Shown piece by piece: positions 1 to 8,995 of a stretch of DNA of 64,000 nt. Where the stretch lies: NCBI GenBank assembly GCA_016235065.1, contig JACRMB010000010.1:275321-339320 (forward strand), given 5' to 3'. The position numbers and the translations under genes are program-made. The notes below the pieces were generated by a model. The model saw nothing but the letters and a program-made list of their open reading frames with translations. It did not search any database and was not told where the DNA came from. This DNA comes from Actinomycetota bacterium. GTDB taxonomy: Bacteria > Actinomycetota > Thermoleophilia > BMS3ABIN01. The first letter of the stretch is position 1, and the number at the start of each line of letters is the position of its first letter.

Positions 1-134
1 CCGCCGGCATACGGATTGCGGTCGACTACGGTCACTGGATAACCCTGCGCCGAGAGCTTCCAGGCAGCGGATAACCCTGTGAGGCCGGCTCCCAGGATCA
101 CTACGTGTGATTTGCTGTTTTCTTTCCCGTCCAT
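1..134 (-). CDS. FAD/NAD(P)-binding amine-oxidase-like protein, N-terminal fragment
   Basis: Only the first ~44 residues lie in the window; the gene continues past the left edge. The start ATG is at 134-132. Residues about 10-25 read VVILGAGLTGLSAAWKL, the GxGxxG dinucleotide-binding beta-alpha-beta fold, followed by an acidic residue in VTVVD, as in FAD-dependent amine oxidases and protoporphyrinogen oxidase/desaturase-like proteins. The next genes in this region are sugar-epimerase and membrane genes, so a UDP-galactopyranose mutase-like or PPOX-like role is possible. The catalytic part is missing, so the subfamily cannot be assigned. Confidence 0.7.
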   Translation of the reverse strand, partial: MDGKENSKSHVVILGAGLTGLSAAWKLSAQGYPVTVVDRNPYAG

Positions 135-204
135 ATGAAATAACTTTAGTCTGAATCGCCCCTGTTTGCACGCATTATTACTCCGTTCCCAGCTGCGTCA
201 GGCC

Positions 205-288
205 TGTTATCGCTGCCAGGACCGGCGTGCCGCATCTGTTATCGCTGCCAGGACCAGCCGTGCCGCATCTTTTATCGCCGCCGCCAGG
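205..288. repeat. 33-bp tandem repeat, ~2.5 copies
   Basis: Two near-identical units begin TGTTATCGCTGCCAGGACC at 205 and 237, followed by a partial third unit at 270. The array lies at the 3' end of the adjacent minus-strand gene, whose TAA stop (272-274) falls in the last partial copy. It is one of several short-period arrays in this window that sit just after stop codons. Confidence 0.8.
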
Positions 289-2059
289 CTATTATCTCGT
301 CAGTTTCCGCGAACTTCTCCATATCCAGATAATCCGTCACATACCTGTCTACTTTATCCAGGGACTCAGGTGTAAGGTCAGAAGGCAGCTGCGCGAATTC
401 GCCCTTGAAGAACAGCTCGGGGGTCAGCTTGTGGGCGACGATGAAGGCGACATCATATCGCTCCCTGAAACGGGCGACCGCCGCGGGATCACGGTCGAGG
501 TCGGAAGGCTCCAGCCGCACGGGATCAGCAAGGAAATCGACGACCGGCGCGTATAAGCCCGAGAACAAAAGCTCCTTGGGCGCCCGGGCCACCATCCCTC
601 CAAGCATGGGCTTATGAGATTCCGTCTGGAATAGCTGGGTGTAGGTCCTTTCCATCCCGGTCAGATCGTCGCCGCCTTCCCAACCCATTGGCAGGGTGAT
701 GACCGAACCGTTCGTGCCGCTTGCGGCTATCTCTGTGTAGACCGGCGGCGCGCTGTTGGATGAGATCACATAAAGAGGCTTGAACTCGATGAAGATCCCC
801 AACAGGATGAGGGCAACGGCCACGGGCACAGCCAGCCGGTGCCATTCACGCCCGCGGATGTAGCGGAACAGGGCGCTAAAGCCATAAGCCGCGAGGATGG
901 AGACCGCGAGCATGACGATGACGGTGAAGCGGCCCGGTACCCTCACCGAGTTGACCAGCGGCATCTTTGTGAGCAGTAGGTATGGGCCCGGGATACTGGT
1001 CGTCTCTCTATAAATGACCACGTGAGGCCCCAGTGCCATCGACGCGAACAGCACGGCCGTGATCACCCAGAGCCAGGTATCCCGCCGGCGCCGGAAAGCC
1101 ACTACCCCCACGACCGCGAACAGCAAGGGCAGCCACCCGAGGAAAGTGGTGTCAGAAATGGGCGTGAAGTCAAAAACCTCTCCAAGGAACTGCATGGTGA
1201 CCGGCGGTACGAAAAACGAGAGCAGGTCCGCCGAGAGTTTGGCCACCGCAGACGGAGGAAAGGTGAAATAGTCGCCGCTCGCGGCAAGCTCCTGCTGCAC
1301 AGCCAGCAACATCGGCGAGAACAATGCGGCAAACACGGCCACCGCGACGATCAGCCCGGCGAACAGCATACCCCAGCGGCGGAAGAGCTCCGGCTTCCAT
1401 CCCGGCGGAAAATAAAAGAAGAAGTATACGACCGAGAAGAACAGCATGAACACCGCATAGTACTCGGTATCATAAGCCGTGACCGCCAGCGCCAGGCCGG
1501 CGAGGATGAACCAGGTCCAGGGCCGCTTGCCGCCGGCTTCCAGGGCTTCCCTCCCTTTGATGACCAGCAGGATATAAACCGGGATCAGCATGGTCGACAG
1601 CAGTTGCGTATGGCCCAGGTGAGCCCAGCGCACGGGGCAATAGGTAAAAAGGATGCCGGCGATGAATGCCGGCAGCCGCTCGCCCAGAAGGTGATAAACC
1701 AGCCAGTAAGCCGCCAGGGCGGTCAGCAGGAAAGTCGTCATGAAGATGATGTTGTACGCGATGGTGAGACCTGCCAGATACTGCAGAGGGATGCCGAACA
1801 GTCCCTGCACCTTGGGCATGCTGTGGAAAGTGAGGCTGACGCCCTCCGGATAAAACAGGTAATCCGTGAACAGCGGGCTCTGGCCGAGGTCGACCAGCGA
1901 ATATTTCATCCACCACAGGTTCCAGACGGACATGGAACCGTCTTCCAGGCCGGCCATGGAGAATCCGCCGAAATGAAAGACCAGCGGTTCGGTCATGACC
2001 AGGGCTATCACCAGGTAAGCCAGCGTCAGGGTGATCCCCCGCCGAGCCCGTGTCTTCAT
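272..2059 (-). CDS. polytopic membrane protein, GT-C/YfhO-like
   Basis: About 595 residues with many hydrophobic helices (roughly a dozen) and a shorter soluble C-terminal domain from about residue 430. The layout, with an N-terminal membrane helix, a polar loop and then repeated helices, resembles GT-C fold or YfhO/DUF6541-type glycosyltransferases that use lipid-linked sugars, but no diagnostic catalytic motif could be fixed by eye. I chose the ATG at 2059 because it overlaps the galE stop by one base (TGATG), implying translational coupling. A 14-residue longer start at 2101 is possible. With galE upstream, a role in exported polysaccharide or glycoprotein assembly is likely. Confidence 0.65.
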   Translation of the reverse strand: MKTRARRGITLTLAYLVIALVMTEPLVFHFGGFSMAGLEDGSMSVWNLWWMKYSLVDLGQSPLFTDYLFYPEGVSLTFHSMPKVQGLFGIPLQYLAGLTIAYNIIFMTTFLLTALAAYWLVYHLLGERLPAFIAGILFTYCPVRWAHLGHTQLLSTMLIPVYILLVIKGREALEAGGKRPWTWFILAGLALAVTAYDTEYYAVFMLFFSVVYFFFYFPPGWKPELFRRWGMLFAGLIVAVAVFAALFSPMLLAVQQELAASGDYFTFPPSAVAKLSADLLSFFVPPVTMQFLGEVFDFTPISDTTFLGWLPLLFAVVGVVAFRRRRDTWLWVITAVLFASMALGPHVVIYRETTSIPGPYLLLTKMPLVNSVRVPGRFTVIVMLAVSILAAYGFSALFRYIRGREWHRLAVPVAVALILLGIFIEFKPLYVISSNSAPPVYTEIAASGTNGSVITLPMGWEGGDDLTGMERTYTQLFQTESHKPMLGGMVARAPKELLFSGLYAPVVDFLADPVRLEPSDLDRDPAAVARFRERYDVAFIVAHKLTPELFFKGEFAQLPSDLTPESLDKVDRYVTDYLDMEKFAETDEIIAWRRR

Positions 2060-3042
2060 CAGGTCCAACTGCTGTATCCACCCGGATGGCGGCTGTGCCA
2101 TTCCCAGGCGTCGGCGATGATCTTTTCCAGTTCCGGCTGACGCTGCTGCCAGCCCAGCTCCGACTGGATCTTCCGGGAACTCGCCACCAGCCGCGCGGGG
2201 TCTCCCGGCCTGCGATCGCTTTCGCGGACCCTGATCTCCCTGCCGGAAACGCGCGCCGCGGTCTCGATCACCTCGCGGACCGAATAACCCCGGCCGTTGC
2301 CCAGGTTGAACTTCAGGCTGACATCATCCAGGTTCCTGAGCGCCAGCAAGTGGGCGGCGGCCAGGTCCTCGATGTGGATGTAGTCGCGGATGCAGGTGCC
2401 GTCGGGAGTCGGATAATCGGTGCCGAAGATCTCGACGAATTCCCGCTGCCCCAGGGCGGTCTGCAGCACCAGGGGGATCAGATGGCTTTCCGGGGTATGG
2501 TCCTCTCCCCGCTCGCGGGAAGCCCCGGCAGCGTTGAAATACCTGAGCGCCACGTGCCTGATCCCGTAGATCCTGTCGTACCAGTCAAGCATCTTTTCGT
2601 AGATCAGCTTCGATTCGCCATAGGCGTTGGTCGGGTTTTTTGGATGGTCCTCATCGATCGTCTCGCTCACGGGATTGCCGTATACGGCACAGGAAGAGGA
2701 AAAAAGCACCTTGCCGACATCGGCGGCGGCCATCGCCTCCAGCAGTTCCAGCGGCTCACAGGTGTTGTTGCGGAAGTACTTGCCCGGATCAGCCATGGAC
2801 TCTCCCGGATTCACGAAACCGGCCATATGCACGACCGCCTCCGTGCCCGATTCCTCCATGGTCTTCTTCAGGAGCTCGCGGTCGCCCACCTCGCCGACGA
2901 CCAGACGGGCGTCGGGATGGACAGCCTGCTTATGGCCCATCACCAGGCTGTCATAAACAATGACATCATCACCGGCTTCGAGCAGGTGATCGGTGAGGAC
3001 ACTGCCGATATAACCGGCTCCGCCTGTGATCAGTATATTCAT
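2059..3042 (-). CDS. galE: UDP-glucose 4-epimerase (GalE)
   Basis: Interconverts UDP-glucose and UDP-galactose with bound NAD+, supplying galactosyl donors for surface glycans. The protein (~327 aa) starts MNILITGGAGYIGS with the GxxGxxG Rossmann motif. It carries the short-chain dehydrogenase catalytic YxxxK as AYGESK, plus a serine-rich SSSCAVYG strand. An upstream in-frame ATG at 3099 would add 19 residues before the Rossmann strand and is unlikely by family length. It is the first gene of a two-gene operon with the membrane protein whose start overlaps its stop. Confidence 0.93.
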   Translation of the reverse strand: MNILITGGAGYIGSVLTDHLLEAGDDVIVYDSLVMGHKQAVHPDARLVVGEVGDRELLKKTMEESGTEAVVHMAGFVNPGESMADPGKYFRNNTCEPLELLEAMAAADVGKVLFSSSCAVYGNPVSETIDEDHPKNPTNAYGESKLIYEKMLDWYDRIYGIRHVALRYFNAAGASRERGEDHTPESHLIPLVLQTALGQREFVEIFGTDYPTPDGTCIRDYIHIEDLAAAHLLALRNLDDVSLKFNLGNGRGYSVREVIETAARVSGREIRVRESDRRPGDPARLVASSRKIQSELGWQQRQPELEKIIADAWEWHSRHPGGYSSWT

Positions 3043-3226
3043 TGCATCAGCAATGATACGAGAAAGAAAGAATTCTGTCCAAACCAGTGAGGACATCATG
3101 AGAGCGATCCCCTTCGCAAATTGTGGTCAAACGCTGCTTAAGTACTGACGATTACGTCCGATTGGAATCCCATAGCTGTATCTGTATATAAGAATATAAA
3201 TATTACTTGCATGGGGGTGCTCGCAG

Positions 3227-4537
3227 ATGTTCGATTCGATGTCAGAGCATTTAAGAAGCATGAGACGCATTTTCCTGGTGATGATCACTTTCGGGCTGCT
3301 CATCGGTTTCGCTTTTCCGTTCGCGGTCGATCCCTTTGTCACCTGGGACCCCGAGCGGAAGCTATACTTCCGGATCACCTGCCTGGCCGCCGGCTTCGCA
3401 GTCGGGGCTTTCTGTTACTTCCTGGTCCGTATCACGCTCTTCGAACGAAACCGTCTCCTGGCAAACCAGAAGCGCGAGCTGGAAAAGGCCAAGGCTGAAT
3501 GGGAGACGAGCTTCAACGCCCTGAGCGAGGGTGTGGTCGTGGTCGATGCTTCCTGCTCGATAATCCATGCCAACCGGTCGTTCGCCACAATGCTCGGCTG
3601 CGACGAGGAAACTCTTCCAGGAAAACCCGCGGCCGAGATGGCACGAAAGCGGGGCTGGGGCGATGACTGCCTCCTTGAGAGCGCGATGCAGGATGGGGAG
3701 CACCTAAGCGGCGAGAGCACGACCAATGGCAGGATCTTCGAGCAGTCCGCCGATCCCGTCCTTGATGACATGGGCAGGATCACAGGCTGCGTCGGGGTGC
3801 TTCGCGACATGACTGACGACCGCCGCCTGCGGCAGGAGCTGATCCAGACCGCCAAGATGGCCGCGGTTGGAAGGCTTGTCTCCGGGGCCGCCCATGAGCT
3901 CAACAATCCGCTCACCGGAGTGACCGCGCTGACTGAGCTGCTTCTTCGCAGGAATCTGGACGATGAGACCCGCTGTGACCTGGAAAAGATATCCTGCGAG
4001 GGAGCCAGGGCAGTGGATATAGTCGCCCACCTTCTTTCATTCGTCAGGAACAACCGGTCCGAGCCCGTAGCGACCGATCCCAACCAGCTGCTGTCCGATG
4101 CGCTTGCCCTGAAATCCTATGACCTCAACAAGGCGGGAGTGGAAGTCGTCACAAACCTGACCCGCTTCCCGGTTTCCATTGTCGCCGACCCGACCCAGCT
4201 CAAGCAGGTGTTCATCAATATCATCGATAATGCGATCGACTCCCTGCGTGCCAAAGGCGGCAACAACCTGCGGCTGACGGCCTCCGTCGAACCGCGTGAT
4301 CACGAGCTGCGCGTACATTTCATGGACAATGGCACGGGTGTGCCTGTCGATGTAAGAGAGCAGATCTTTGATCCATTCTTCACTACTAGAGATATAGGTC
4401 AGGGAACCGGACTGGGGCTGAGTGTCTGCTTCGGCATTATCGAAGAGCATCACGGGCGGATCTGGCTTGAGTCAGACTGCGATACCGGCGCCCACTTCGT
4501 GATTGAAATACCGGCGGCAGCCGCGGCGGCTGCCTGA
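3227..4537 (+). CDS. PAS-domain sensor histidine kinase (NtrB-like)
   Basis: A 436-residue membrane-anchored histidine kinase. Two N-terminal helices (about 15-33 and 52-70) flank a short extracytoplasmic loop, then a short coiled coil (70-95), a PAS domain (about 92-200) and a HisKA domain with the phospho-acceptor His223 in AAHELNNPL. The HATPase domain shows the N box NIIDNAID, the G1 box DNGTGVP, the F box FDPFFTT and the G2 box GQGTGLGLS. The transmitter resembles NtrB/AtoS-type kinases. No response regulator is adjacent, so its partner is unknown. It is transcribed divergently from galE, and the 185-bp spacer from the galE start is AT-rich near 3180-3210. Confidence 0.9.
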   Translation: MFDSMSEHLRSMRRIFLVMITFGLLIGFAFPFAVDPFVTWDPERKLYFRITCLAAGFAVGAFCYFLVRITLFERNRLLANQKRELEKAKAEWETSFNALSEGVVVVDASCSIIHANRSFATMLGCDEETLPGKPAAEMARKRGWGDDCLLESAMQDGEHLSGESTTNGRIFEQSADPVLDDMGRITGCVGVLRDMTDDRRLRQELIQTAKMAAVGRLVSGAAHELNNPLTGVTALTELLLRRNLDDETRCDLEKISCEGARAVDIVAHLLSFVRNNRSEPVATDPNQLLSDALALKSYDLNKAGVEVVTNLTRFPVSIVADPTQLKQVFINIIDNAIDSLRAKGGNNLRLTASVEPRDHELRVHFMDNGTGVPVDVREQIFDPFFTTRDIGQGTGLGLSVCFGIIEEHHGRIWLESDCDTGAHFVIEIPAAAAAAA

Positions 4538-4565
4538 GCCCAGGGTGAACCCAGGGGTGAACCAA

Positions 4566-4635
4566 GGGGACGTTGCTGAACTTCAGGAACTAACTCCACC
4601 GGTCACAGGGGATGTTTCTGAACTTCAGGAACTTA
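4566..4635. repeat. pair of REP-like elements (GGGGAyGTTkCTGAACTTCAGG)
   Basis: Two copies of about 28 bp start at 4566 and 4608. Each has GGGGA at its head and the small palindrome CTGAACTTCAG inside. They fill the spacer between the convergent kinase and YihY genes. Heads of this kind resemble REP sequences mobilised by RAYT transposases in many environmental genomes; no such transposase is in the window. Confidence 0.6.
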
Positions 4636-4637
4636 TG

Positions 4638-5495
4638 CTAGACGTCGGGCCCCTCGCCCTTGACCTGCTCGGGAGCCTCGAGCCTCATCCTGTTGCCGCC
4701 CCGCATCATCATGTTAACTTCGGCGCCGATCAGCACCAGGATGGCGCTGATCCACATCCAGGTCAGCAACACAACAACCGCGCCGAGCGTACCGTAGACA
4801 CTCTCATAGGTGCCGAAACGATCGACGTAAAAGCCGAACCCTACCGTTGAGAGCAGCCAGGCGCCAGCGGCAAGCAGCGTTCCCGGAGTAAGAAAGCGCC
4901 AGCTGGGTCCGCCAGCGGGGCCGTAACGATAAGTAGTCTCGACACCCGCCACGGCCAGGAGGACGATCACCGGCCATCGCATCCAGTCCATGCCAACGGC
5001 AATAGTCTCGGCGAAACCCCTGTCCCCGGAAAGCGAGTCGGCAAGGGGCGGCGCCACTATCACCATGGTGAAGGCGGAAAGGATAAAAGCCGCGGCAACC
5101 ATGCTCATTACCAGCGCCCGCATGCGCACCCTCAGCCAGTTGCGCCGGTCCTCGATGCGATAGATACGGTTGAGCGAGGTGATCAGCCCCTGGTATCCGT
5201 TGCTCATCACGTAGAGGGTACCCAGCAGGCTGACCAGGAAGATCGGCAGGCGGCCCCGGTTGAATGTCCGCTCGAGCGTCCGGTCGATGAGGCTGAGGGC
5301 GTCGGACGGCAGCACGTCCTGCAGCTGGTTGACGATCGTCTGCCCCAGGTTGTCGACCGGGATGTAGGCCATGGCGGATACGGTCAGGATCAAGACACCC
5401 ATGACGGTCAGGAAGAAATTGTAGGCGAGCATGGAAGCCAGCCCCGTGCAGCCGTCAGCCCGCACCCTCATTATCAGTTTCCAGATTTTTGCCAT
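4638..5495 (-). CDS. YihY/BrkB-family inner-membrane protein
   Basis: A 285-residue protein with six predicted helices. It matches the YihY/virulence-factor-BrkB family by length and by the typical region LYVMSNGYQGLITSLNRIY in the first half, and by the CTGLASMLAYNFFL start of the first helix. Once described as RNase BN, the family is now regarded as membrane proteins of unknown, possibly transport, function. The gene stands alone, convergent with the histidine kinase. Confidence 0.85.
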   Translation of the reverse strand: MAKIWKLIMRVRADGCTGLASMLAYNFFLTVMGVLILTVSAMAYIPVDNLGQTIVNQLQDVLPSDALSLIDRTLERTFNRGRLPIFLVSLLGTLYVMSNGYQGLITSLNRIYRIEDRRNWLRVRMRALVMSMVAAAFILSAFTMVIVAPPLADSLSGDRGFAETIAVGMDWMRWPVIVLLAVAGVETTYRYGPAGGPSWRFLTPGTLLAAGAWLLSTVGFGFYVDRFGTYESVYGTLGAVVVLLTWMWISAILVLIGAEVNMMMRGGNRMRLEAPEQVKGEGPDV

Positions 5496-5631
5496 CAGTT
5501 AATATTCCCCACGCAGGACGGAATTCTTGCGAAGCGGGCGTGAGCCTGGAGTCAGCGGAACCGGAAGATCTGCCCGGCAGGACCTGTGGAGTATGGATAT
5601 TGATGGCGTGAAACGCTGCTGGATATGGAAA

Positions 5632-5660
5632 GGGGCGGCGCGCCGAAGGCGCGCCGCCCC
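5632..5660 (-). terminator. 13-bp GC hairpin, terminator of the secreted Rhodanese/FN3 gene
   Basis: GGGGCGGCGCGCC and its perfect complement are separated by GAA. It lies about 85 bp past the stop of the minus-strand gene and is followed on that strand by TTTCC. The same loop and core (GCGCGCC-GAA-GGCGCGC) recur at 18075-18115. Confidence 0.6.
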
Positions 5661-5743
5661 TGCTTCCCTTCATACAGGCTTCAGTCCTGCAGCCCGTTAT
5701 CTGCTGTCATCAAGCCCTTGGGCTTGCTGTTTCCGCGGGCTTC

Positions 5744-7810
5744 CTACGAGATCTTCTGTCCCAGGATCTCGTTGAAGCTGTTACCGTAGAGCACCCGCTG
5801 TGAAACCACCAGCTTCTGGGTGCCACCGGAGGTGACGACCCTGACCGGACCACCTATCAGGGTGTGCGTAGGATCGATGTAGAAGTCCGCCTGACCTGCC
5901 GGGATTGTCAGCGTATCCTTGAGCGTTCCACCGACGTAGATCTCTACGGTCGCAGTGGTGCTGTCGGCATTCGTGACCATGATCCAGGCGCCAATGACGT
6001 TATTGGCAGTCACGTTGTCATACCACGGGAAGACATACTCTTTCCCGAGGTCGGCACTCTCCACCGCCAGAATCTCGCTGAACGTCTGGCCGTAAAGCGC
6101 CCTCTGGTTCACGACCAGGGTCGTGGCATTGGTGACGCAGCCGAAGCAGACGACCTGGACCGGTCCGCCGAACTCACCCGGGTAGTTCTGGGGAGTAGGA
6201 ACCCAGTCCTCGCCGGCCGGAACATTCTGTGCTCCCATGATCGCTCCGCCGATCCGGATCTCCACATCCGCAGGGTCAACAGCGTCCATGTTGACGACGC
6301 CGATCCAGTCGCCGATCCAGTTGTTGGCGGACCTGGCGTCATACCAGGGCAGGTAGTAGACCTTGTCCGTCGCCGGATTGATAGTCCTCTGCACGACGAA
6401 GCTGGCCTCAGTCGTAGGCGTGGCTGGATTAGCCAGGCCGTCATAACCGGAGACAATGTAATAGATGGTAGCTCCCGGAGTCTGACCGGTGATCGTCACC
6501 GTATGGCTGGCATGCAGGATTGTATCGTGCACTGTGGTGTAGGGACCGCCCGGAGTGGTCGACCACTGCACCTTGCTGGTGGCGGGATCGCCTGTGGTGT
6601 CCCAGGTGATCGTGCCGCCGTCAGCAGTGGGAGTCGCCACCACGTTACTGATGGTCGGCGGCGTCGTATCGATGGCTGTGCTGGTCAGTGCATATCCGGC
6701 CCCGGCTGTGAACTGCTCTGCCTGGTTTGTATTCCAGTATGCCAGGCCCCATCTCATCGTGTCAGAGCTGTATCCCAGCATGGCCGTGCCGGCAGCAGCG
6801 ATGCCACCGGAGTGCTGGGTCCTGGTCAGGATGACATTGGTCTTTGTGTTGTCAGTGCCGTTGGCCAGTTCGCGGATCTTCTCGTAGTTGTTGGTTGAGC
6901 TGAACAGCATATTGAACGGTACCTGCTTTGCGTAGGCCGTATCAGCCGTGGTCTGATCGGATACCGTGCCATTGGTCAATGTGGTGCGGATATCGATCGG
7001 GTAATACAGGGCGTCGTCTGCCGAGGCCCATGGGGTCACACCGGCGCCAGTGCCGCCAGCGGTGTTAACAGTGTTAAGACCGGCGTCTGCAGCGCAACGT
7101 ACGAGTCCCTTGTCATCGGTCTCAGCCGAGCAATCGGGGCCTGTCGGCACATTCGTCGTGCTGGTGGCAACCAGGTTCGCTGTCTCGTTCTTGACGTTCG
7201 AGTAGGTATTGGTTCCCGTATTCCAGCCATAACGGCCCCACTTGAGAGCGGTGACTCCAGGCGCTGTCGTGGTGCCGAAATAATCAGCCTGGCCCATGGC
7301 GCCGTATGCCATCACCGGTGGGCTCTCCGTGTGGCCGGTCAGACAATAAGTGACTATGTCGATGTTGAATCCGGCGGCCTCGCGTTTCTGTACCCAGCTT
7401 CTGACTGCCGGGGCATTGGTGGTGTCTGCCGAGGTATACCAGGCGCCCACCAGGCGATATGAGGTTCCCGGGATCCAGGTTCCCTGGCTTGAAAGCACGT
7501 CGACGACGACCGGAGCAAGTGCGGCGTCATCGCCTTCACCCAGGATGGTATTGTCGCTATTGGAGTCGAGCTGCCCTTTCAGCTGAGCCGCCGTAGTGAT
7601 GAAACCTGCTTCGCCATCGTCGGTCCCCACATACTGGCTCTGGACGAAACTGTCTATATATTGCGCAACAGTCGCCCACTGACCGGATGGAGTCGCCGAG
7701 CCGCCACCAGTGAGACCAAAAGCGCCACTGACGATCACAACAGTCATCACAAGTGCCAGCACCATCGGTGCTGAAATCATTAAAATCCGCGATTTGCGTT
7801 TCCTGCTCAT
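5744..7810 (-). CDS. secreted multidomain protein: Rhodanese-like, FN3 and two C-terminal repeats
   Basis: A 688-residue exported protein. Residues 8-32 form a signal/anchor helix. Residues ~45-190 look like a Rhodanese domain: a VVVDV strand near 101, then the active-site loop YCLTGHTES with Cys156. Residues ~380-470 form a fibronectin-III-like domain. The last ~210 residues contain two repeats, each with a motif of the form FPWYDxxxANNxIGxWIxVxN and ending in a conserved RALYG/RVLYG plus SEIL/NEIL element. The repeats look like cell-surface beta modules. A catalytic Cys outside the cell would imply a sulfur-relay or sulfide-related role, but this is inference. The gene has its own terminator and a 540-bp upstream region. 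Confidence 0.7.
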   Translation of the reverse strand: MSRKRKSRILMISAPMVLALVMTVVIVSGAFGLTGGGSATPSGQWATVAQYIDSFVQSQYVGTDDGEAGFITTAAQLKGQLDSNSDNTILGEGDDAALAPVVVDVLSSQGTWIPGTSYRLVGAWYTSADTTNAPAVRSWVQKREAAGFNIDIVTYCLTGHTESPPVMAYGAMGQADYFGTTTAPGVTALKWGRYGWNTGTNTYSNVKNETANLVATSTTNVPTGPDCSAETDDKGLVRCAADAGLNTVNTAGGTGAGVTPWASADDALYYPIDIRTTLTNGTVSDQTTADTAYAKQVPFNMLFSSTNNYEKIRELANGTDNTKTNVILTRTQHSGGIAAAGTAMLGYSSDTMRWGLAYWNTNQAEQFTAGAGYALTSTAIDTTPPTISNVVATPTADGGTITWDTTGDPATSKVQWSTTPGGPYTTVHDTILHASHTVTITGQTPGATIYYIVSGYDGLANPATPTTEASFVVQRTINPATDKVYYLPWYDARSANNWIGDWIGVVNMDAVDPADVEIRIGGAIMGAQNVPAGEDWVPTPQNYPGEFGGPVQVVCFGCVTNATTLVVNQRALYGQTFSEILAVESADLGKEYVFPWYDNVTANNVIGAWIMVTNADSTTATVEIYVGGTLKDTLTIPAGQADFYIDPTHTLIGGPVRVVTSGGTQKLVVSQRVLYGNSFNEILGQKIS

Positions 7811-8253
7811 TATCTGTACTCCTTCATTTGTTAAAACTTCGAGTCTTGCGTGAAGAAATCCGTTTAGGTGCTGCGAGAAGACATCGGTTGCACGGATGTC
7901 AGGGAAGGGGTTTATAGGAAAAAGAGTGAAGAAAAGGAACCTGCTTGTGCAATAACCACCCCCTCCTGAAAGATCTTAGTTCCAAGCGGTACGTTCTGGT
8001 CGATTGCCATATCCGGGCACGAAGGGTACTAAGGGAATTGGTTTCACTGGCACCCCGCCCCCGGAGAATCTAGAACTTATCAAAGCCCGTTGTATTAGTC
8101 AAAAGAAGTATTTATTAGAGATTGGGTATTGAAATCCCTTTTTTCTCTGGTTGTGCTGATGCGCTGTCACGTGCGTGTTCAGGGATTTATCGAGCGCTAC
8201 GTCACTGAAGGAATGCTATCCTGCCCCTTCTTGCCCGCTGCGGCCTCATTCCC
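7811..8253. other. gene-free upstream region
   Basis: About 440 bp between the start of the secreted Rhodanese/FN3 protein and the tRNA promoter contain no supportable ORF. Visible items are a small inverted repeat GACATC-N9-GATGTC (7880-7900), an AT-rich stretch around 8085-8150 and a GGAG SD just before the minus-strand start. No known riboswitch core was recognised. Confidence 0.6.
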
Positions 8254-8259
8254 TATAAT
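8231..8259 (+). promoter_or_regulatory. sigma70-type promoter for tRNA-Leu
   Basis: TTGCCC (8231-8236), a 17-bp spacer and a perfect TATAAT (8254-8259), about 95 bp upstream of the tRNA. Confidence 0.6.
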
Positions 8260-8354
8260 CCTAAAGCGGTCGCCATCGCGGCTATAGCTGTCGGATGCAC
8301 CCGCGAAAGTTCGAAGAGTTTCCTCAGTTGTGGGCGGCGGCACAGACCTCTCCT

Positions 8355-8442
8355 GTCGGAGTGGCGGAATTGGTAGACGCGCTAGGTTGAGGGCCTAGTG
8401 AGCCAATGGCTCATGGGGGTTCAAGTCCCCCCTCCGACACCA
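8355..8442 (+). tRNA. tRNA-Leu(GAG)
   Basis: An 88-nt cloverleaf including an encoded CCA. The acceptor GTCGGAG pairs with CTCCGAC, the discriminator is A, and the anticodon stem CTAGG/CCTAG encloses the loop TTGAGGG, giving anticodon GAG (8389-8391). The long variable arm (AGCCAATGGCT) is typical of class II leucine tRNAs, and the T arm GGGGG-TTCAAGT-CCCCC is canonical. It reads CUC/CUU codons. No integrase or duplicated 3' end was seen, so there is no sign of use as an attachment site. Confidence 0.97.
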
Positions 8443-8534
8443 CACTCTCCTTCGTTCTACAAGCGGGTTCGCGGGATGTCGATTAACCCGTGTCGAAAGA
8501 ATTCAGCTTCCAGTAATGAGAATGTCAGACACTC

Positions 8535-8930
8535 TCACGAGAAAAAAACAAACGCAAGATCGATGGCTATCGCCACCAGCGAGAAGGCGAAGATGATCAT
8601 GTAGTTGAGATGCTCAGGTGATTTCTCAAGCGAATTGAGCAGATAGACCAGCACCTCCCGATCTTCATCGGTCACGGAATCCAGCCCTTCCACCTTGTCG
8701 ATCAACTGATGTTCCCTGATCGCCCGTTTGCGCTTCTCGGTTATCTGATACCGGTAATAGAAGAACAGGAAATTTCCCAACACCGCGAAGTACCAGGCCG
8801 GACGGACCCAACCGGGCTGGATATGCTCGAGGATGATGATCGCCCTCAGCGCGACGGCAGTCGACAGGCCGAGGACGAACGCGCCGTATCTCTTGTAGCC
8901 GGGAGATAGTGTGATGGCCTTGTCGGTCAT
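8535..8930 (-). CDS. hypothetical membrane protein
   Basis: 131 residues with three likely helices: about 14-34, 43-62 (AWYFAVLGNFLFFYYRY) and 109-130 at the C-terminus. A charged cytoplasmic segment (63-108) lies between helices two and three. No family was recognised. It stands alone between tRNA-Leu and the MMPL gene, on the same strand as the latter but separated by a 65-bp gap, so it could be co-transcribed with it. Confidence 0.6.
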   Translation of the reverse strand: MTDKAITLSPGYKRYGAFVLGLSTAVALRAIIILEHIQPGWVRPAWYFAVLGNFLFFYYRYQITEKRKRAIREHQLIDKVEGLDSVTDEDREVLVYLLNSLEKSPEHLNYMIIFAFSLVAIAIDLAFVFFS

Positions 8931-8995
8931 GTGGATATTATATAACCACTGGCCATGGGCGGCGCTTCAAACGTCAATCGCAGTCTGGCGCTGGA

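Noticed and set aside
1022..2140. Long plus-strand open frame opposite the polytopic membrane protein
   Set aside because: The product is charged low-complexity sequence rich in Arg, Glu, Gln and His with no SD; it is the antisense shadow of a GC-rich gene.
2050..3090. 346-codon open frame antisense to galE
   Set aside because: It is co-extensive with the well-recognised galE, and its product shows no domain.
7881..8100. Riboswitch (c-di-GMP or cobalamin) before the secreted Rhodanese/FN3 gene
   Set aside because: Fragments such as GCCAGTG were seen, but the conserved cores are absent.
8355..8442. Integration site at tRNA-Leu
   Set aside because: No integrase and no duplicated tRNA 3' end were found nearby.
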